A stretch of DNA of 64,000 bases. Origin: Zerene cesonia (lineage: Eukaryota; Arthropoda; Insecta; Lepidoptera; Pieridae). The stretch lies in contig NC_052121.1 in assembly GCF_012273895.1 (NCBI RefSeq), forward strand, positions 186,001 through 250,000. The letters are read 5' to 3'. The notes under the pieces are model-generated. The model was not told the origin of the DNA. It worked only from the letters and a program-made list of their open reading frames with translations, and did no database searches. Shown in pieces: positions 23,572 to 33,401 of the stretch. Every line of letters starts with the position of its first letter. Positions within the stretch are counted from its first letter, which is position 1. Both the position numbers and the translations under genes were made by a program.

Positions 23572-24502
23572 ATTAGGATTACCTAAAAAGTAATTAATTT
23601 AATGGTTTTTGATTACTTTCCATGAAACATATAGGAATTAATCTAGATAACAATAATTTATACTGTAATAACTGATGACTGATAGAAATCATTTCTTACA
23701 ACTTCTCTTATATTGCATAAAATTAAAAATTGTTTCAAGTTCAGCATTCGGTGATTGTAAAAAATAATAAATATCTTATAATGTTTAATTTTGTAATGGT
23801 TGTGAAATGTAAATATACCTTTTTATTAAGTGTGACTCGTATTGGTTCGCTGAAAAATCAACATTTATTTCTATTATCCCAAACCAAAGCAACTACTAGA
23901 GTTTCATGTTCCTTTCTATAGAACTTAAAACCAGTTGCGAGGAATTACGTTTCTTTTGATTATAAATGGTGTTTACGATAAGCATTGTTACAACAATCGA
24001 AATAAACATCGAAACAAATAACAGGCGATTTAAATATCGAGTCAATGACCTCGTTCGGAGCCATTACCTCTGTAATCTTGTTTACCAAACAAAGGCAATA
24101 CTCCGGCGCTATCGTATCGGAATAACTCGCCAAATAGTGTTTATGTCTGTCCGTCCGTACATAATGAAGATTTAACTCGTTTTACGATCGCTCCGGGAAC
24201 CATCATCGACGCTACATAAACTTGATACTATTCTATATTGTGCCGATAATTAATATGTAAAGAAGATGATCGTTTTATAACCCTTGACACGAGAATATAT
24301 TAGCTACTTGTTTATCAAAAGCTAGATGAAACAATAAAGTGACAACCAGTTTATATTGAAGTCAGACTGAACACAATATTATTTTGCTATATTACGTGAC
24401 AAGATATTATACAAGCCATCATCATCATATATTTTTCCTATGAGGATACAGGTCATGATCCAGCAAGCTAGCCAAGTGCGGATTGGTTTTTTTACGGGCA
24501 CA
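23572..24502. other. non-coding
   Basis: Short open frames on the plus strand only, without recognisable domains. The CCAGCAAGCTAGCCAAGTGC stretch at 24459 may be a decayed piece of the family at 26590. Confidence 0.4.
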
Positions 24503-24670
24503 TTTTTTTGGCATAGCGGGCAACTGTCAGCTCAAATGTTCGCCTGATCATCTGAGCTGATCATCAGAGCTAAGCGATCATCGCCGCCTGCGCCGCGCTG
24601 CCTGCTTTTAATGGATAAGTGGTAGGGAAAGGTTTGTTTTTGAGGAAATGGAAACGGGTCTCCGGCTCCC
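24503..24670 (-). mobile_element. SINE-like element, 3' half, inverted and rearranged
   Basis: It starts with a T run and GGCATAGCGGGCAACTGTCA and ends GGGTCTCCGGCTCCC. The central part is scrambled by a local duplication (two GATCATC(T/A)GAGCT-like blocks around 24546..24572). Confidence 0.65.
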
Positions 24671-24697
24671 TTAAGTCACTGGTTTTATTAAGGATAA

Positions 24698-24883
24698 TCC
24701 TAACTAATATAAAAAATGGAAATGTGTTTTTGTTGGTCAGTTTGTCTTTCTATTACGTCGCATCAAAGCGATTTTTTCTATGTGGTTTGTCTGTAGATAA
24801 GATGGTGACATAGACGTGAAACATCTCATTTCTATGTAAATTTCCATTGACTATACGAGCGAAGCCGTTGGCGAAAACCTAGT
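24698..24883 (+). mobile_element. short interspersed element ending GGCGAAAACCTAGTT
   Basis: It starts TCCTAACTAATATAAAAAAT and ends ACGAGCGAAGCCGTTGGCGA followed by AAACCTAGTT. It shares GAAACATCTCAT and GCGAAGCC-type blocks with the copy at 30231. Probably a non-autonomous element; class uncertain. Confidence 0.55.
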
Positions 24884-25429
24884 TATTTTATAATAACTTA
24901 ATATTAATAATAATTAAACCTAGTTATTTTATATTCAGCAGCTAATACAAGTTTTCCCTCAAACTATTAATAGGGCTTTTAATAGCTTCTCCAGTTTAGA
25001 GTATGTTTTACAACTTTTTGAAATTTTCATAAATACGATTCCTATAGCTAGATAAATATTTCAAACAAAACACAATTCAATGTGTTAAGGTTTCCAGCTA
25101 AATCGGTGTTTTCATTTGAAATTTGTGTTTTCGAAAGAGATAAAGTTACACAGCTCTTATTATAACGATGTTCGCTCTGCTGTGCCGGATTTAGAAATAC
25201 TTGACATAACGTGCGATTCCAGGTATCAATTCCTCCGTTTTAATTTAACACTATAATGTAATTTCCGCGAACTAACTTGACGCTACTGGGATAGATACGG
25301 AGAAGATTTTATTTAGAAGCCAAAACAAATGTTATTTTGATATTTAATTAGTGAAACTGGTCATTACTTAGTATTTTCTTGTGTTGTTTTACGCGACTAT
25401 TATACATTTAGAAATTAAAGACTTTTAAA

Positions 25430-25514
25430 CGGATTTGAAACGCGATTTATTCATTATATTATTAACTCGACGTATCGAACACTTTACAGTGAGCGTGGTC
25501 ACGGGGAAACTGAG
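25430..25514 (+). repeat. dispersed repeat, ATTATTAACTCGACG family
   Basis: CGATTTATTCATTATATTAT, TAACTCGACGTATCGAACAC and AGTGAGCGTGGTCACGGGGA. A shorter relative at 17805..17846 shares the first two blocks. Confidence 0.5.
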
Positions 25515-25834
25515 ATGTTACATGTCTTGAAGGTAATACAAAAAATTGTTGTTTATAAACTACCTCCACCTATTTCTCCGCAGTTGGTGTGTAGAGTATT
25601 TTTCCGGATGTTGATCATTAGTCAATTTAAATTAAGAGGTTTAAAAGACCCATTACTCTTTTCCGAGCGTAGCGTCTTCACGCCAAGTTAATTTTGCCAT
25701 TAACAAGTGCTCTACTTGACCTCTCAATAGTTATGGCTGTAGCAAATTCTTACCATAACAAACATATTTTCACGGACGTAATACCTGAACAAGAAGTAAC
25801 CAATCCGATCCGATCACATGTGATCAGCTGATTT

Positions 25835-25897
25835 GGCGTGAAAGAGTAATAAACATACATCCATACATTCTTACAAACTGTCGAGTTTACAATATAA
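25835..25897 (-). mobile_element. Helitron-like 5'-end fragment
   Basis: Only the first part of a Lep1-type copy remains, inverted: GCGTGAAAGAGTAATAAACA, then a degenerate AACTGTCGAGTTTACAATAT. Confidence 0.5.
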
Positions 25898-26014
25898 ATA
25901 CGATTTATATAACTATAATTAAGACTTACAAAGACAGTTACAAAGACGCATACTTAGATAATGGTGACTGAATGTAAAAACGATAGTAAATATATGAATT
26001 ATTGCAAAGTTGTC

Positions 26015-26079
26015 TTTTGGTAAGTCACCACCACCCATAAACACTAGCAACACAGACACTGTGCTCGCTATTTTATAGC
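26015..26079 (-). mobile_element. SINE-like element, small decayed fragment
   Basis: CACCACCACCCATAAACACT is the inverted 3'-domain hairpin region of the family; little else survives. Confidence 0.4.
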
Positions 26080-26589
26080 AAATATATTCTTCTTTTGTCT
26101 CGATATAATTCATACCTATAATCATAGAATGAGGCTTTGAAAATTACAAGGACTGCAGGGCTCGATTAAATACTAAAAGGATTCTATAAATTTTTACGTT
26201 GTGAGATCGGGATAGAAATGTGAGAGGGAAAAAATGCCATGCATCCAAACAACACTACTCTCTCGGCTCTATATCGTGATATTTTAAATAATTCAATGTT
26301 TGTTTTCCCATCTTAGATCTTAAGAAATATGTAATTTATAGCTGTTGATGACGTCACCGGATACTAATGTGTTTTTATTGGAAGAAGGGCGGACGGTAAA
26401 GCCGATAATTCATTTTATTTTTATTTCTGTTTTATATCATATAATATGATTTAACAACATTGGATAATGAGAAATAAATGAAAAGTATATATTTAAACAG
26501 TAGGCTCAATGGTAACTTAAGATTTTAAATCAAGGGTTTGAGGCTAGGCTAGCGTCAGGAAGAAAAAATAATTTCGAAGAGGTAATAGA

Positions 26590-26752
26590 AAAATTGTACG
26601 GAAACCGGCATGTCGAAGAATCAAAAGTTCGACTACATGTGACATCTGCCAACCCGCGCTTGGCCTAGTGGGTTATGGCCTGAACCATCATAGGAGGGGT
26701 ATGTCCCTGCAATTAGAACATTATCATCATTATTATAGATGATGATGATGAA
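26590..26752 (+). mobile_element. (GAT)n-tailed SINE/LINE 3'-end element
   Basis: GAAACCGGCATGTCGAAGAA, then CCAACCCGCGCTTGGCCTAG, TGGGTTATGGCCTGAACCAT and a GATGATGATGATG tail. The same block order, more diverged, lies at 3829. Confidence 0.6.
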
Positions 26753-26866
26753 TCCATTCCCATCGAAGTTAACATTTCTTTGTTATAATATGAATAGGTT
26801 GGATACCAAAGAATAGGCCTCGAGTAAAGGACTTTGGTGTTTGCCTGGGTTCAATTTATATATATT

Positions 26867-26956
26867 ACTAGCTTCGTTAATTTCATAAGAATCGGTCCAG
26901 CCGTTTAGGAAGAGTTTGGTAACTGAAATTGCGACAAGGGAATTTTATATATAAGA
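26867..26956 (-). mobile_element. short interspersed repeat fragment
   Basis: ACTAGCTTCGTTAATTTCAT, then CGGTCCAGCCGTTTAGGAAG and TATATATAAG. The order matches the inverted 3' end of elements that terminate in CTAGT. Confidence 0.4.
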
Positions 26957-27000
26957 TTGATACAAGTACTCGCATAACTATTATAAATATATGCAGTTAG

Positions 27001-27202
27001 TAATACTTATATTATAAACACGAAAGTTTGTAAGTATGGGTGGATGGATAGATGTTTGTTTATTTTTCATGCCAAAACAAATTTTCATATATATATATAC
27101 ATATAAAATTTAGTACGGAGGTAGATTATAGTCTGAGTTGAAAGTATCCTACGGTACTTTTACCCGGGTACCACGCTAGTGACGCCGCGGATTACATCTA
27201 GT
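27001..27202 (+). mobile_element. Helitron-like element with internal (TA)n
   Basis: It starts near ATATTATAAACACGAAAGTT and ends GACGCCGCGGATTACATCTAGT. An AT dinucleotide run (about 27091..27102) interrupts the middle. The 5' motif is shared with Lep1-type copies but the 3' half differs. Confidence 0.55.
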
Positions 27203-28657
27203 TTGATTATATGTTATACGTTGCCCTTCACATTTACGTATACGCACACAGTATAACGCTCCGTACGTACACCAATAATTTTGTTTTTCCGAACTAGAAT
27301 TTACGGCGTCTGTGACGATATCGCGTTGTGTTTATTGTTGTAGGGAATAAACGGAACGATGCTGCCGCGAATAGTCGTAACTTATCGTACTAATAGTCTT
27401 ATTTTGGATCAGTCTTTGATTTGTTTGAAAAATTAATCATTTACTACGTAAATCTTGTTGGCCTGATTCAAGCATTACGTTGTATAGCAATGTATATATT
27501 ATTAAATAATGCGTAATTGGTTATGATGATAGACCGGTAAAATATGTCTTTGTCGATTGAAGTTTTAAACGTAGTTTTTCCTTATTTTATGTGTTTCTGA
27601 AAACAAAATGTCTTTATATATATCATAGTCGATACAAAAGTTGGAAGAATCTGCTATCTGATGTATTCGCTCTCCAATTAAACTCGCTTATTCTTTTGAT
27701 ATCAAAGCGTTGTTCTATTCACATACATATGGTTATAAGGACCTGTATCAGTTAAAATATAAATACTTTGATATTGTTCAATTTTATTGGCTATAAAATG
27801 AAATATTCCTTTCATCAACTCACGATATAAAGACAAAATATTTATGGCTTGAATCAGTCGCGATAAGACTCACAGAAAAGAGTAGATTTACAATCGATAG
27901 TTCTCATTTATCCTGATAAACTTCAATGTCAATTTGTTTACGAATAATTTTTCAGCTGGAAATCTGTTTTTAAAAGCAATGCGCCGAATTTAACTTGATA
28001 ATAATCCAACTCAGAAACAAACCCGATTTTTCGGTGAATTTAACATTGTTTCGCAATATTAATTCCAAGGTTTTAATTTCTGTTTGAATGAATCTCTAAG
28101 CTTTCAATTTTTATAAAACATTGAAAGTTGAATATAGTTTATGATAAATGCTGAAAGAACATTCAAAGAAGGCAATAAATACTGGAAAAGTTTAATAATT
28201 TAAACGGAAGGTCTCTGCAAATAAAAAAAATCTGTCTACTTCATATTCACTGATATACATATGATTTATTAACGACAGACTAACATCATTCGTGCCATAA
28301 ACTTATTTAAATTGTTAAAAGTTAAATCTTATGTAATATAATCTAATCTTTAGAACTAAAAAAACCTTCAAGAAACAAAGTCTTGTAATAGAAATTGAAA
28401 GTAATATCAGATTGAGAATGGATTCGACAGGATAGTACACAAAACTAAAAAAAAGTATGACTGTGACATAGGAATTTATTTTATTTAATACGTACGTACA
28501 ACAAATGTATAACCTTATATTATAGCAATACTAAAACATTATTGATATATTAGCAGTGATTATTGATGTGTAAGAGCGTGACCTATTTCCGTTGAATTCC
28601 CGCAAATAATATAAAAATATTTCACAACATGACAGCAATTTATTTTTATTGTTTCAG
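27203..28657. other. non-coding, AT-rich
   Basis: No repeats or coding signal were recognised up to the candidate splice acceptor ending at 28657. Confidence 0.45.
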
Positions 28658-28717
28658 ATGCGACAAGCCGTCTAGGATCAATTTTATTACATCGCCACTT
28701 ACGCCGTTTCGTCGAAG
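28658..28717 (+). other. candidate 60-nt micro-exon
   Basis: A strong acceptor (TTTTTATTGTTTCAG ending 28657) is followed 60 nt later by AAG|GTAATA. The stretch between them is richer in GC than its flanks. Two of the three frames are open, and the third starts ATG CGA CAA but stops after five codons. It lies on the receptor strand 3.5 kb upstream of the receptor ATG, so it may be another 5'-UTR exon, an exon of an unknown gene, or a chance pairing of splice-like sites. Confidence 0.25.
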
Positions 28718-29234
28718 GTAATATCTTATATGATATATCATAAATTATAATACATGATAAATACTTATATAACTTCACCTATATTTAGTACGTGTCGAAC
28801 ATAAATTTCCTCGACGAGGATTGGTATACATCTAAATATTGACAAACGGAATGAATTATATGCTGCATATTTTAACTCAAAAATAAAGCTAAATGACGCA
28901 TAAATGTGGTTTGTAAAATGACGCATGTGCTAACAATAATAAGAGGAGTATTTATAGCGCGCAATAACAATGGCCCTCGGGTCTAAAATTAAATAAATGT
29001 AAATATAAATACAGCATTAGATCCGTGTAGTGGAAATACATCGTGTTTATCAACAGAATGAAACCGCATGCGTGGATTCATAGGTTCATAATAAAAGTGC
29101 CCGGATTTTGGTTTCAATTTGATTGCGGCTGTTTTGGTTGAAAACAAAAGAGGTTCAAAATTCGGTGATTCCGTAGGTTTTTTTAACCGATTGGTGTTAT
29201 TTTTCTGTGTTTGTTAGGAAATTTTTGTCATTTG

Positions 29235-29450
29235 GTCCCGTTTTAGAATTTGGCGTGGTACTTCCCTCCTAGAGGGAATCCAGGCCTACCTGATGTAAAG
29301 TAGAGGTTATCTAGACATGCTTGCTTGAGAGAAACCTGTTCACTCTTGCCTTGACCTAGATTATAAGTTTTCAGAAAAACGTGCGACGGCAGACAATCCC
29401 AATCCTTAGCAGTTCGTATGAGGAATGAGGTGGATATTTTGGGCAATATA
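29235..29450 (-). pseudogene. non-LTR retrotransposon relic, reverse-transcriptase C-terminus
   Basis: On the minus strand the reading frame shows STSFLIRTAKDWDCLPSHVF then TYNLG, the typical ...RTAxxWNxLPxxVFxxxYNLxxFK... ending of LINE reverse-transcriptase proteins. A one-base deletion shifts the frame where FKARV would follow. FTSGRPGFPLGG after it is also typical of the family end. Nothing upstream of this C-terminal piece is recognisable. Confidence 0.65.
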
Positions 29451-30230
29451 AATATTTCTATTATCGCATAAAATACCTGCTTAATTCAAAATGCTTTTAT
29501 TAATATAAGAGTTTTTGAGTACCTTATCAGCTGAGAGGTGAAGCTTAGAAACCAACCATGCAGATGGCAGATGTAAAAAATAGATTAAAAATGTTGTTTA
29601 ATTGTTTCCATTGCATATTTACACTTAGGTGTACCTTAAGACATTATACAATCCTTGCCATTCAAATCGAGTCGTAAGAAGTCAGCTACATACACACATG
29701 GCGATAATAACGTGTTAAAATCTATAATCTACAATACTACTGAAGAACCACTAAATACATTATTATAGCTATCAATTAATAACATACCTTTTTCATTGGG
29801 CTCGGCGTGCGATATGGATTGGCGACGGACAAAAAACCACTAGAAAAATAAGGTATACTCCGTGTGATAGTTGTTTTTACTTTATTTTTCAATCTTCAAA
29901 GGCTGGTGACTCTTGATACACAATGTTAGTAGACAAAAGCCTCTGTCCAATGGAGATTGGGCCGTAGCTACTGATGGAACTGCTTCTAGTGGATGCATAC
30001 AATGTTGCCATACATCCAAAGTTCATCTTCGGAAATAAATGCCACTTTTGTTTTTATTTTTTATCTTAAGCGAAGTTCACAGGTGCAAGACATAAAAGTG
30101 GGACAAATAGTTTTCTGCGATATGCTCAAAATATATAATATGTAACCAAAATTATTGCAATGAGAATTAAATATTATTGCAAACTTTAGCAGCCCATCAT
30201 TTATGATAATATATCTTTATGTAATAAATT
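29451..30230. other. non-coding
   Basis: A mildly GC-richer stretch at 29800..30010 has no recognisable feature. Confidence 0.4.
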
Positions 30231-30412
30231 TGTTTATATTTGTTTGGTTTTCTGTTATGTCGCAACAGAGCGGTTTCGATATAATTTTTGGAATTTGGTC
30301 TGGAAATAGTTAGGAGGTAAGGGTGACAAAGGTCAATTAACGCGCTGAAACATCTCATCCCCGTGGGAATTCCTTTCACCATGCGGGCAAAGCCGAGGAT
30401 GAAAAGTTAGTT
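30231..30412 (+). mobile_element. short interspersed element, same family as at 24698
   Basis: GTTATGTCGCAACAGAGCGG, CTGAAACATCTCATCCCCGT and ATGCGGGCAAAGCCGAGGAT match the 24698 copy in order. The right end (AAAAGTTAGTTT) sits immediately before a perfect 13-bp inverted repeat. Confidence 0.55.
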
Positions 30413-30417
30413 TACTA

Positions 30418-30449
30418 ATAAATGGATGGGTATTGCCCCATCCATTTAT
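30418..30449. repeat. perfect 13-bp inverted repeat
   Basis: ATAAATGGATGGG and CCCATCCATTTAT are separated by six bases. It lies right after the mobile-element end at 30412 and about 1 kb before the candidate receptor 5'-UTR exon. Confidence 0.8.
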
Positions 30450-30550
30450 AAGAATTGTTGTTGAAAGTAATAAAACTTAAAAAATAAGACAATGTAATAA
30501 ACATAATAATTTTTATCAAAAAAACCAAATGACTTACAAATTTGTAAAAA

Positions 30551-30688
30551 TTAGACCAAATTTCCACACCAGGACAAGGTACCAGGTTTCAAATAAAAAA
30601 AGGAATCATCAAAATTGGTTCACCCAGCCGTTGTGAAAACAAACCAAAAAATACAGTCGGATAATGAGCTCCTTATTTAAGTCAGTTG
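30551..30688 (+). repeat. dispersed repeat, CACCCAG family
   Basis: TTAGACCAAATTTCCACACC, ATCAAAATTGGTTCACCCAG and AAATACAGTCGGATAATGAG match the copy at 15470 and the longer copies at 50328 and 52320. Confidence 0.6.
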
Positions 30689-31365
30689 AAAGCAGCGTCC
30701 AATTATCCATACAGCCTAACATTAGTGGTTAATTACCTAACATGGAATTTTAACGTATAAATTTTCAACATTTCAACGAATCGAATCTCATTTGCGTGCT
30801 ATTTGACAGCAGCGTGTCTATCGAACCCCACGCGTGTAGACAATATTTAACAAACAGCACGTTATTAATCGGAATGTCTTTATTTATCCTCGATCAAACG
30901 CAACACGAACTCAGCCATTGTTCTATTTTAGCGGCCAACGGACCGCCCTGTAAACACCGAGGCTTGAGTGCCAAATGTTCAGTCTACAGCCACAAATACC
31001 TATATTTAACTAATACTTGGAGAACATTACATAATTTGTTTCCAGAATGTTCGGGAAAATAAATACAAATTAATTGTGGGTTGAGATCAAATTCGGTCTC
31101 TTATTATATCTGTGCTCAGTACAGTAGAAAGTGTAAAGAAAATGTATATTCCTTTTATGCGTATTCCATTTAAGCTATTTAAACAAAGTACCAACATTTT
31201 TAACCTCCTCAAAAATCTGATATATCATCATAACATTTGGATTACAGACTGAAAACAATCAACTTTTTTTAAACATTGAATCAAATACAAGTATTGAGAA
31301 TTATATATGTCTAATACGCAATACTTAAGATGATACAGCATTAATATTATTTAATTTTGTTACAG
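30689..31365. promoter_or_regulatory. unique GC-richer block upstream of the receptor
   Basis: Bases 30800..31000 are richer in GC and CpG than their surroundings and match no repeat here. An 88-codon open frame (30796..31062) runs through without known domains. Its position 0.4-0.6 kb before the candidate 5'-UTR exon makes a cis-regulatory or promoter role possible. No core promoter motif could be fixed. Confidence 0.25.
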
Positions 31366-31415
31366 ATCCATTGCTCGCCTAGCATTGTTATTATCGGAAC
31401 CAACTGAAACAAAAT
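31366..31415 (+). other. AstC-R: candidate 5'-UTR exon of the receptor gene
   Basis: A 50-nt stretch is bounded by a good acceptor (TTTAATTTTGTTACAG, ending 31365) and a good donor (AT|GTAAGT at 31416). It is less AT-rich than its surroundings and lies on the coding strand 683 nt before the next acceptor. It holds no coding potential beyond an ATG that straddles the donor. Joined to the exon at 32099 it yields AAAATGTAAAG, a start codon followed at once by a stop. It could equally be a chance pair of splice-like sites; RNA reads would decide. Confidence 0.4.
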
Positions 31416-32098
31416 GTAAGTGAACAACGTTCAATAAGATATCATATTACTTACGGACTACTTGGTAAAAGTTGAAAAGGTCTCATGGAAATTCTTTGGA
31501 CACTTTCGAGGGTAATCTAATAATCTCGACGCATAATCAGAGTAAAAGGCCAAAGAAAACAATCGCTACATTAAAGTTATTTCGTGAGAAGCAGGAATTC
31601 AGGTCACATGTATTATGTCATAAATTTGACCGTTATTTGAAATGATATGGATTATTTTGAATGGATTTTAAGATATAATCAAATAACCACAGCCATCCCT
31701 GATCCACGGATGTCTATGGTTATTTGATTTAGTGTCCTGTATTTTTTCTTTTTTCTAGTAGGCAACGTATATTTGGTATAACGTAATGCGTTGGTTAGTT
31801 TGCTTTCTTATATTATAAAAAAACAAAGTTAGTCAGGGTCTATGTAACAGCGAGTCTAAGAATGCGTCAATTACTCCAGCATAAGGTAATAATATGCAGG
31901 GGAGACTAGTCGTTCTCAATACCGGTATTTTTCACTCAAAATAATCTGGATACACGAAAATTAGTTTCCCATTATGAAGTAATTTCTAACCATTCGCCTA
32001 TCATAACACAAAAAAGAAAAACAAGCAACCGTTTACTTGAATCATTTATAGTATACTCAGTGAAAATTAACTTAAATGTATGTTTATTTTCTTTACAG
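31416..32098 (+). other. putative 5'-UTR intron containing an imperfect hairpin
   Basis: This is the 683-nt interval between the candidate donor at 31416 and the acceptor ending at 32098. It is AT-rich and holds no repeat family I recognise. It contains a 53-nt imperfect hairpin at 31677..31729, listed separately. No open frame of note is present. Confidence 0.4.
31677..31729. repeat. imperfect hairpin (22-bp stem) upstream of the receptor
   Basis: The left arm AATCAAATAACCACAG pairs with CTATGGTTATTTGATT with one A-C mismatch. After a single C/T mismatch, CATCC pairs with GGATG around a 9-nt loop. The stem is short for a typical animal pre-miRNA, so a small inverted repeat is at least as likely. 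Confidence 0.6.
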
Positions 32099-32156
32099 GT
32101 AAAGACCTTGAATAAGGCAGCATTTCACATTTAACGGAACAACAAATCTTGCTAAA
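32099..32156 (+). other. AstC-R: 5'-UTR part of the receptor coding exon, with splice acceptor
   Basis: A pyrimidine-rich tract ending TTTTCTTTACAG at 32087..32098 is a strong acceptor 58 nt before the receptor ATG. The exon would begin GTAAAGACC. No ATG lies between the acceptor and the receptor start, and an in-frame TGA at 32109 rules out an N-terminal extension into this exon. The first bases (GTAAAG) also resemble a splice donor, so the junction looks like a recursive splice point. That this acceptor is used is inferred from sequence only. Confidence 0.6.
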
Positions 32157-33401
32157 ATGGAGATAGAAGAAGTAGAAATGTATGGTAACGGCAACTACGC
32201 CTACGATGAAAACGGCACTTTCAACAGCACCTTCGAGAACTGTCCTAACATAAACCTTCCAGTGGTGTACGTCGTCACGCAAATCCTGTACGCGATAGTG
32301 TGTGTCGTCGGCCTGCTGGGTAACACTCTGGTCATATACGTCGTCCTGCGCTATTCCAAAATGCAAACAGTGACCAATATGTACATCGTGAATCTAGCCA
32401 TCGCAGATGAATGCTTTCTGATCGGCATACCCTTCCTCATCATAACCATGTCGCGCGGAGCGTGGCCGTTCGGCAGGTTTATGTGCAAAGCTTACATGAT
32501 ATCCACAGGAATAAACCAATTCACGAGCAGTATTTTCCATTGTATAATGAGCGCTGATAGATATATAGCGGTGTGTCATCCGATCGCTGCGCCGCGGTTT
32601 CGGACGCCATTCGTGTCTCGTATCGTAGCGGCGACCGCCTGGACCGCGTCAGCCCTAGTCATGACGCCGATATTTATGTACACAACATTGATACCCACCG
32701 AGAACGGGGTTTCTTGCAACATCGTGTGGCCGGAACGTGACTTCAACAAAGGCTCGAGGACTTTCACCTTATACTCATTTGCGTTGGGCTTTGCCGCGCC
32801 ATTAACGCTCATTTTCATCTTCTACTGCCTCGTTATTCGAAAACTGAAAACTGTGGGGCCGAAAAATAAATCCAAAGAAAAGAAACGCTCTCACAGGAAG
32901 GTGACGCGGCTGGTGTTAACGGTTATAGCGGTATACGTATTATGTTGGCTTCCTTATTGGACGTTTCAAGTAGCCCTAATTTATTCCCCTCCCACGGAGT
33001 GTGCGAGCCGCATAACAATAACTGTTTTCCTGGTTGCCGCCTGCTTCAGCTATAGTAACTCGGCCATGAATCCTATTCTTTATGCTTTCTTGTCGGATAA
33101 TTTCAAGAAGAGCTTTTTGAAGGCGTGTACTTGCGCTGCAGGAAAGGACGTGAATGCGGCGCTGCATGTGGAGAACAGTGTGATACCGAGGAAGAAAGGT
33201 GCCGGCGCAGCCCGGGCGCAGGCCAGAGCCGCAAACGAGAAAAGAAAGGCTGCTCCGGGGATAGGTGGATCTAGATCTGAGGCGTCCACTGCGATGACGT
33301 CACAGTCGATGGCAGTGAACGAGCCGCTCCACATGGACACTCGGCCGTCGACGCTCACCCCGCTCATAACGCCAAACGGCCTCACCCACACGAGGCTCTG
33401 A
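32157..33401 (+). CDS. AstC-R: allatostatin-C receptor (somatostatin/opioid-like class A GPCR)
   Basis: A 414-residue plasma-membrane neuropeptide receptor. In insects this family binds allatostatin C and is thought to signal through Gi/o, controlling juvenile hormone synthesis, gut activity and other processes. Seen in the protein: N-glycosylation sites at N19 and N23; TM1 about 37-62 with N56; TM2 about 74-97 with NLAIAD and D84; C110 and C187 for the conserved disulfide; DRY at 134-136; W162 in TM4; P215 in TM5; the basic third loop KSKEKKRSHRK; CWLPYW at 263-268; NPILY at 305-309; cysteines 324 and 326 for possible palmitoylation; and a tail of about 100 residues ending HTRL. The aminergic-type TM3 aspartate position holds T117, as I recall for insect AstC receptors. 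The start is fixed by an in-frame TGA at 32109 and a good ATG context (taaaATGg). The coding region is uninterrupted and much richer in GC than its flanks. The AstC-R assignment is very likely; which paralogue cannot be told. Confidence 0.95.
   Translation: MEIEEVEMYGNGNYAYDENGTFNSTFENCPNINLPVVYVVTQILYAIVCVVGLLGNTLVIYVVLRYSKMQTVTNMYIVNLAIADECFLIGIPFLIITMSRGAWPFGRFMCKAYMISTGINQFTSSIFHCIMSADRYIAVCHPIAAPRFRTPFVSRIVAATAWTASALVMTPIFMYTTLIPTENGVSCNIVWPERDFNKGSRTFTLYSFALGFAAPLTLIFIFYCLVIRKLKTVGPKNKSKEKKRSHRKVTRLVLTVIAVYVLCWLPYWTFQVALIYSPPTECASRITITVFLVAACFSYSNSAMNPILYAFLSDNFKKSFLKACTCAAGKDVNAALHVENSVIPRKKGAGAARAQARAANEKRKAAPGIGGSRSEASTAMTSQSMAVNEPLHMDTRPSTLTPLITPNGLTHTRL

Noticed and set aside
26740..26752. 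(GAT)n run considered as an independent microsatellite
   Set aside because: It is the 3' tail of the element at 26590, as at 3829.
30796..31062. 88-codon open frame upstream of the receptor
   Set aside because: No family resemblance and no plausible splice link in frame to the receptor; kept only as a possible regulatory block.
33295..33302. Perfect CRE-like TGACGTCA inside the receptor coding sequence (another at 26347)
   Set aside because: An 8-bp site is expected by chance, and a location inside coding sequence gives no support for function.
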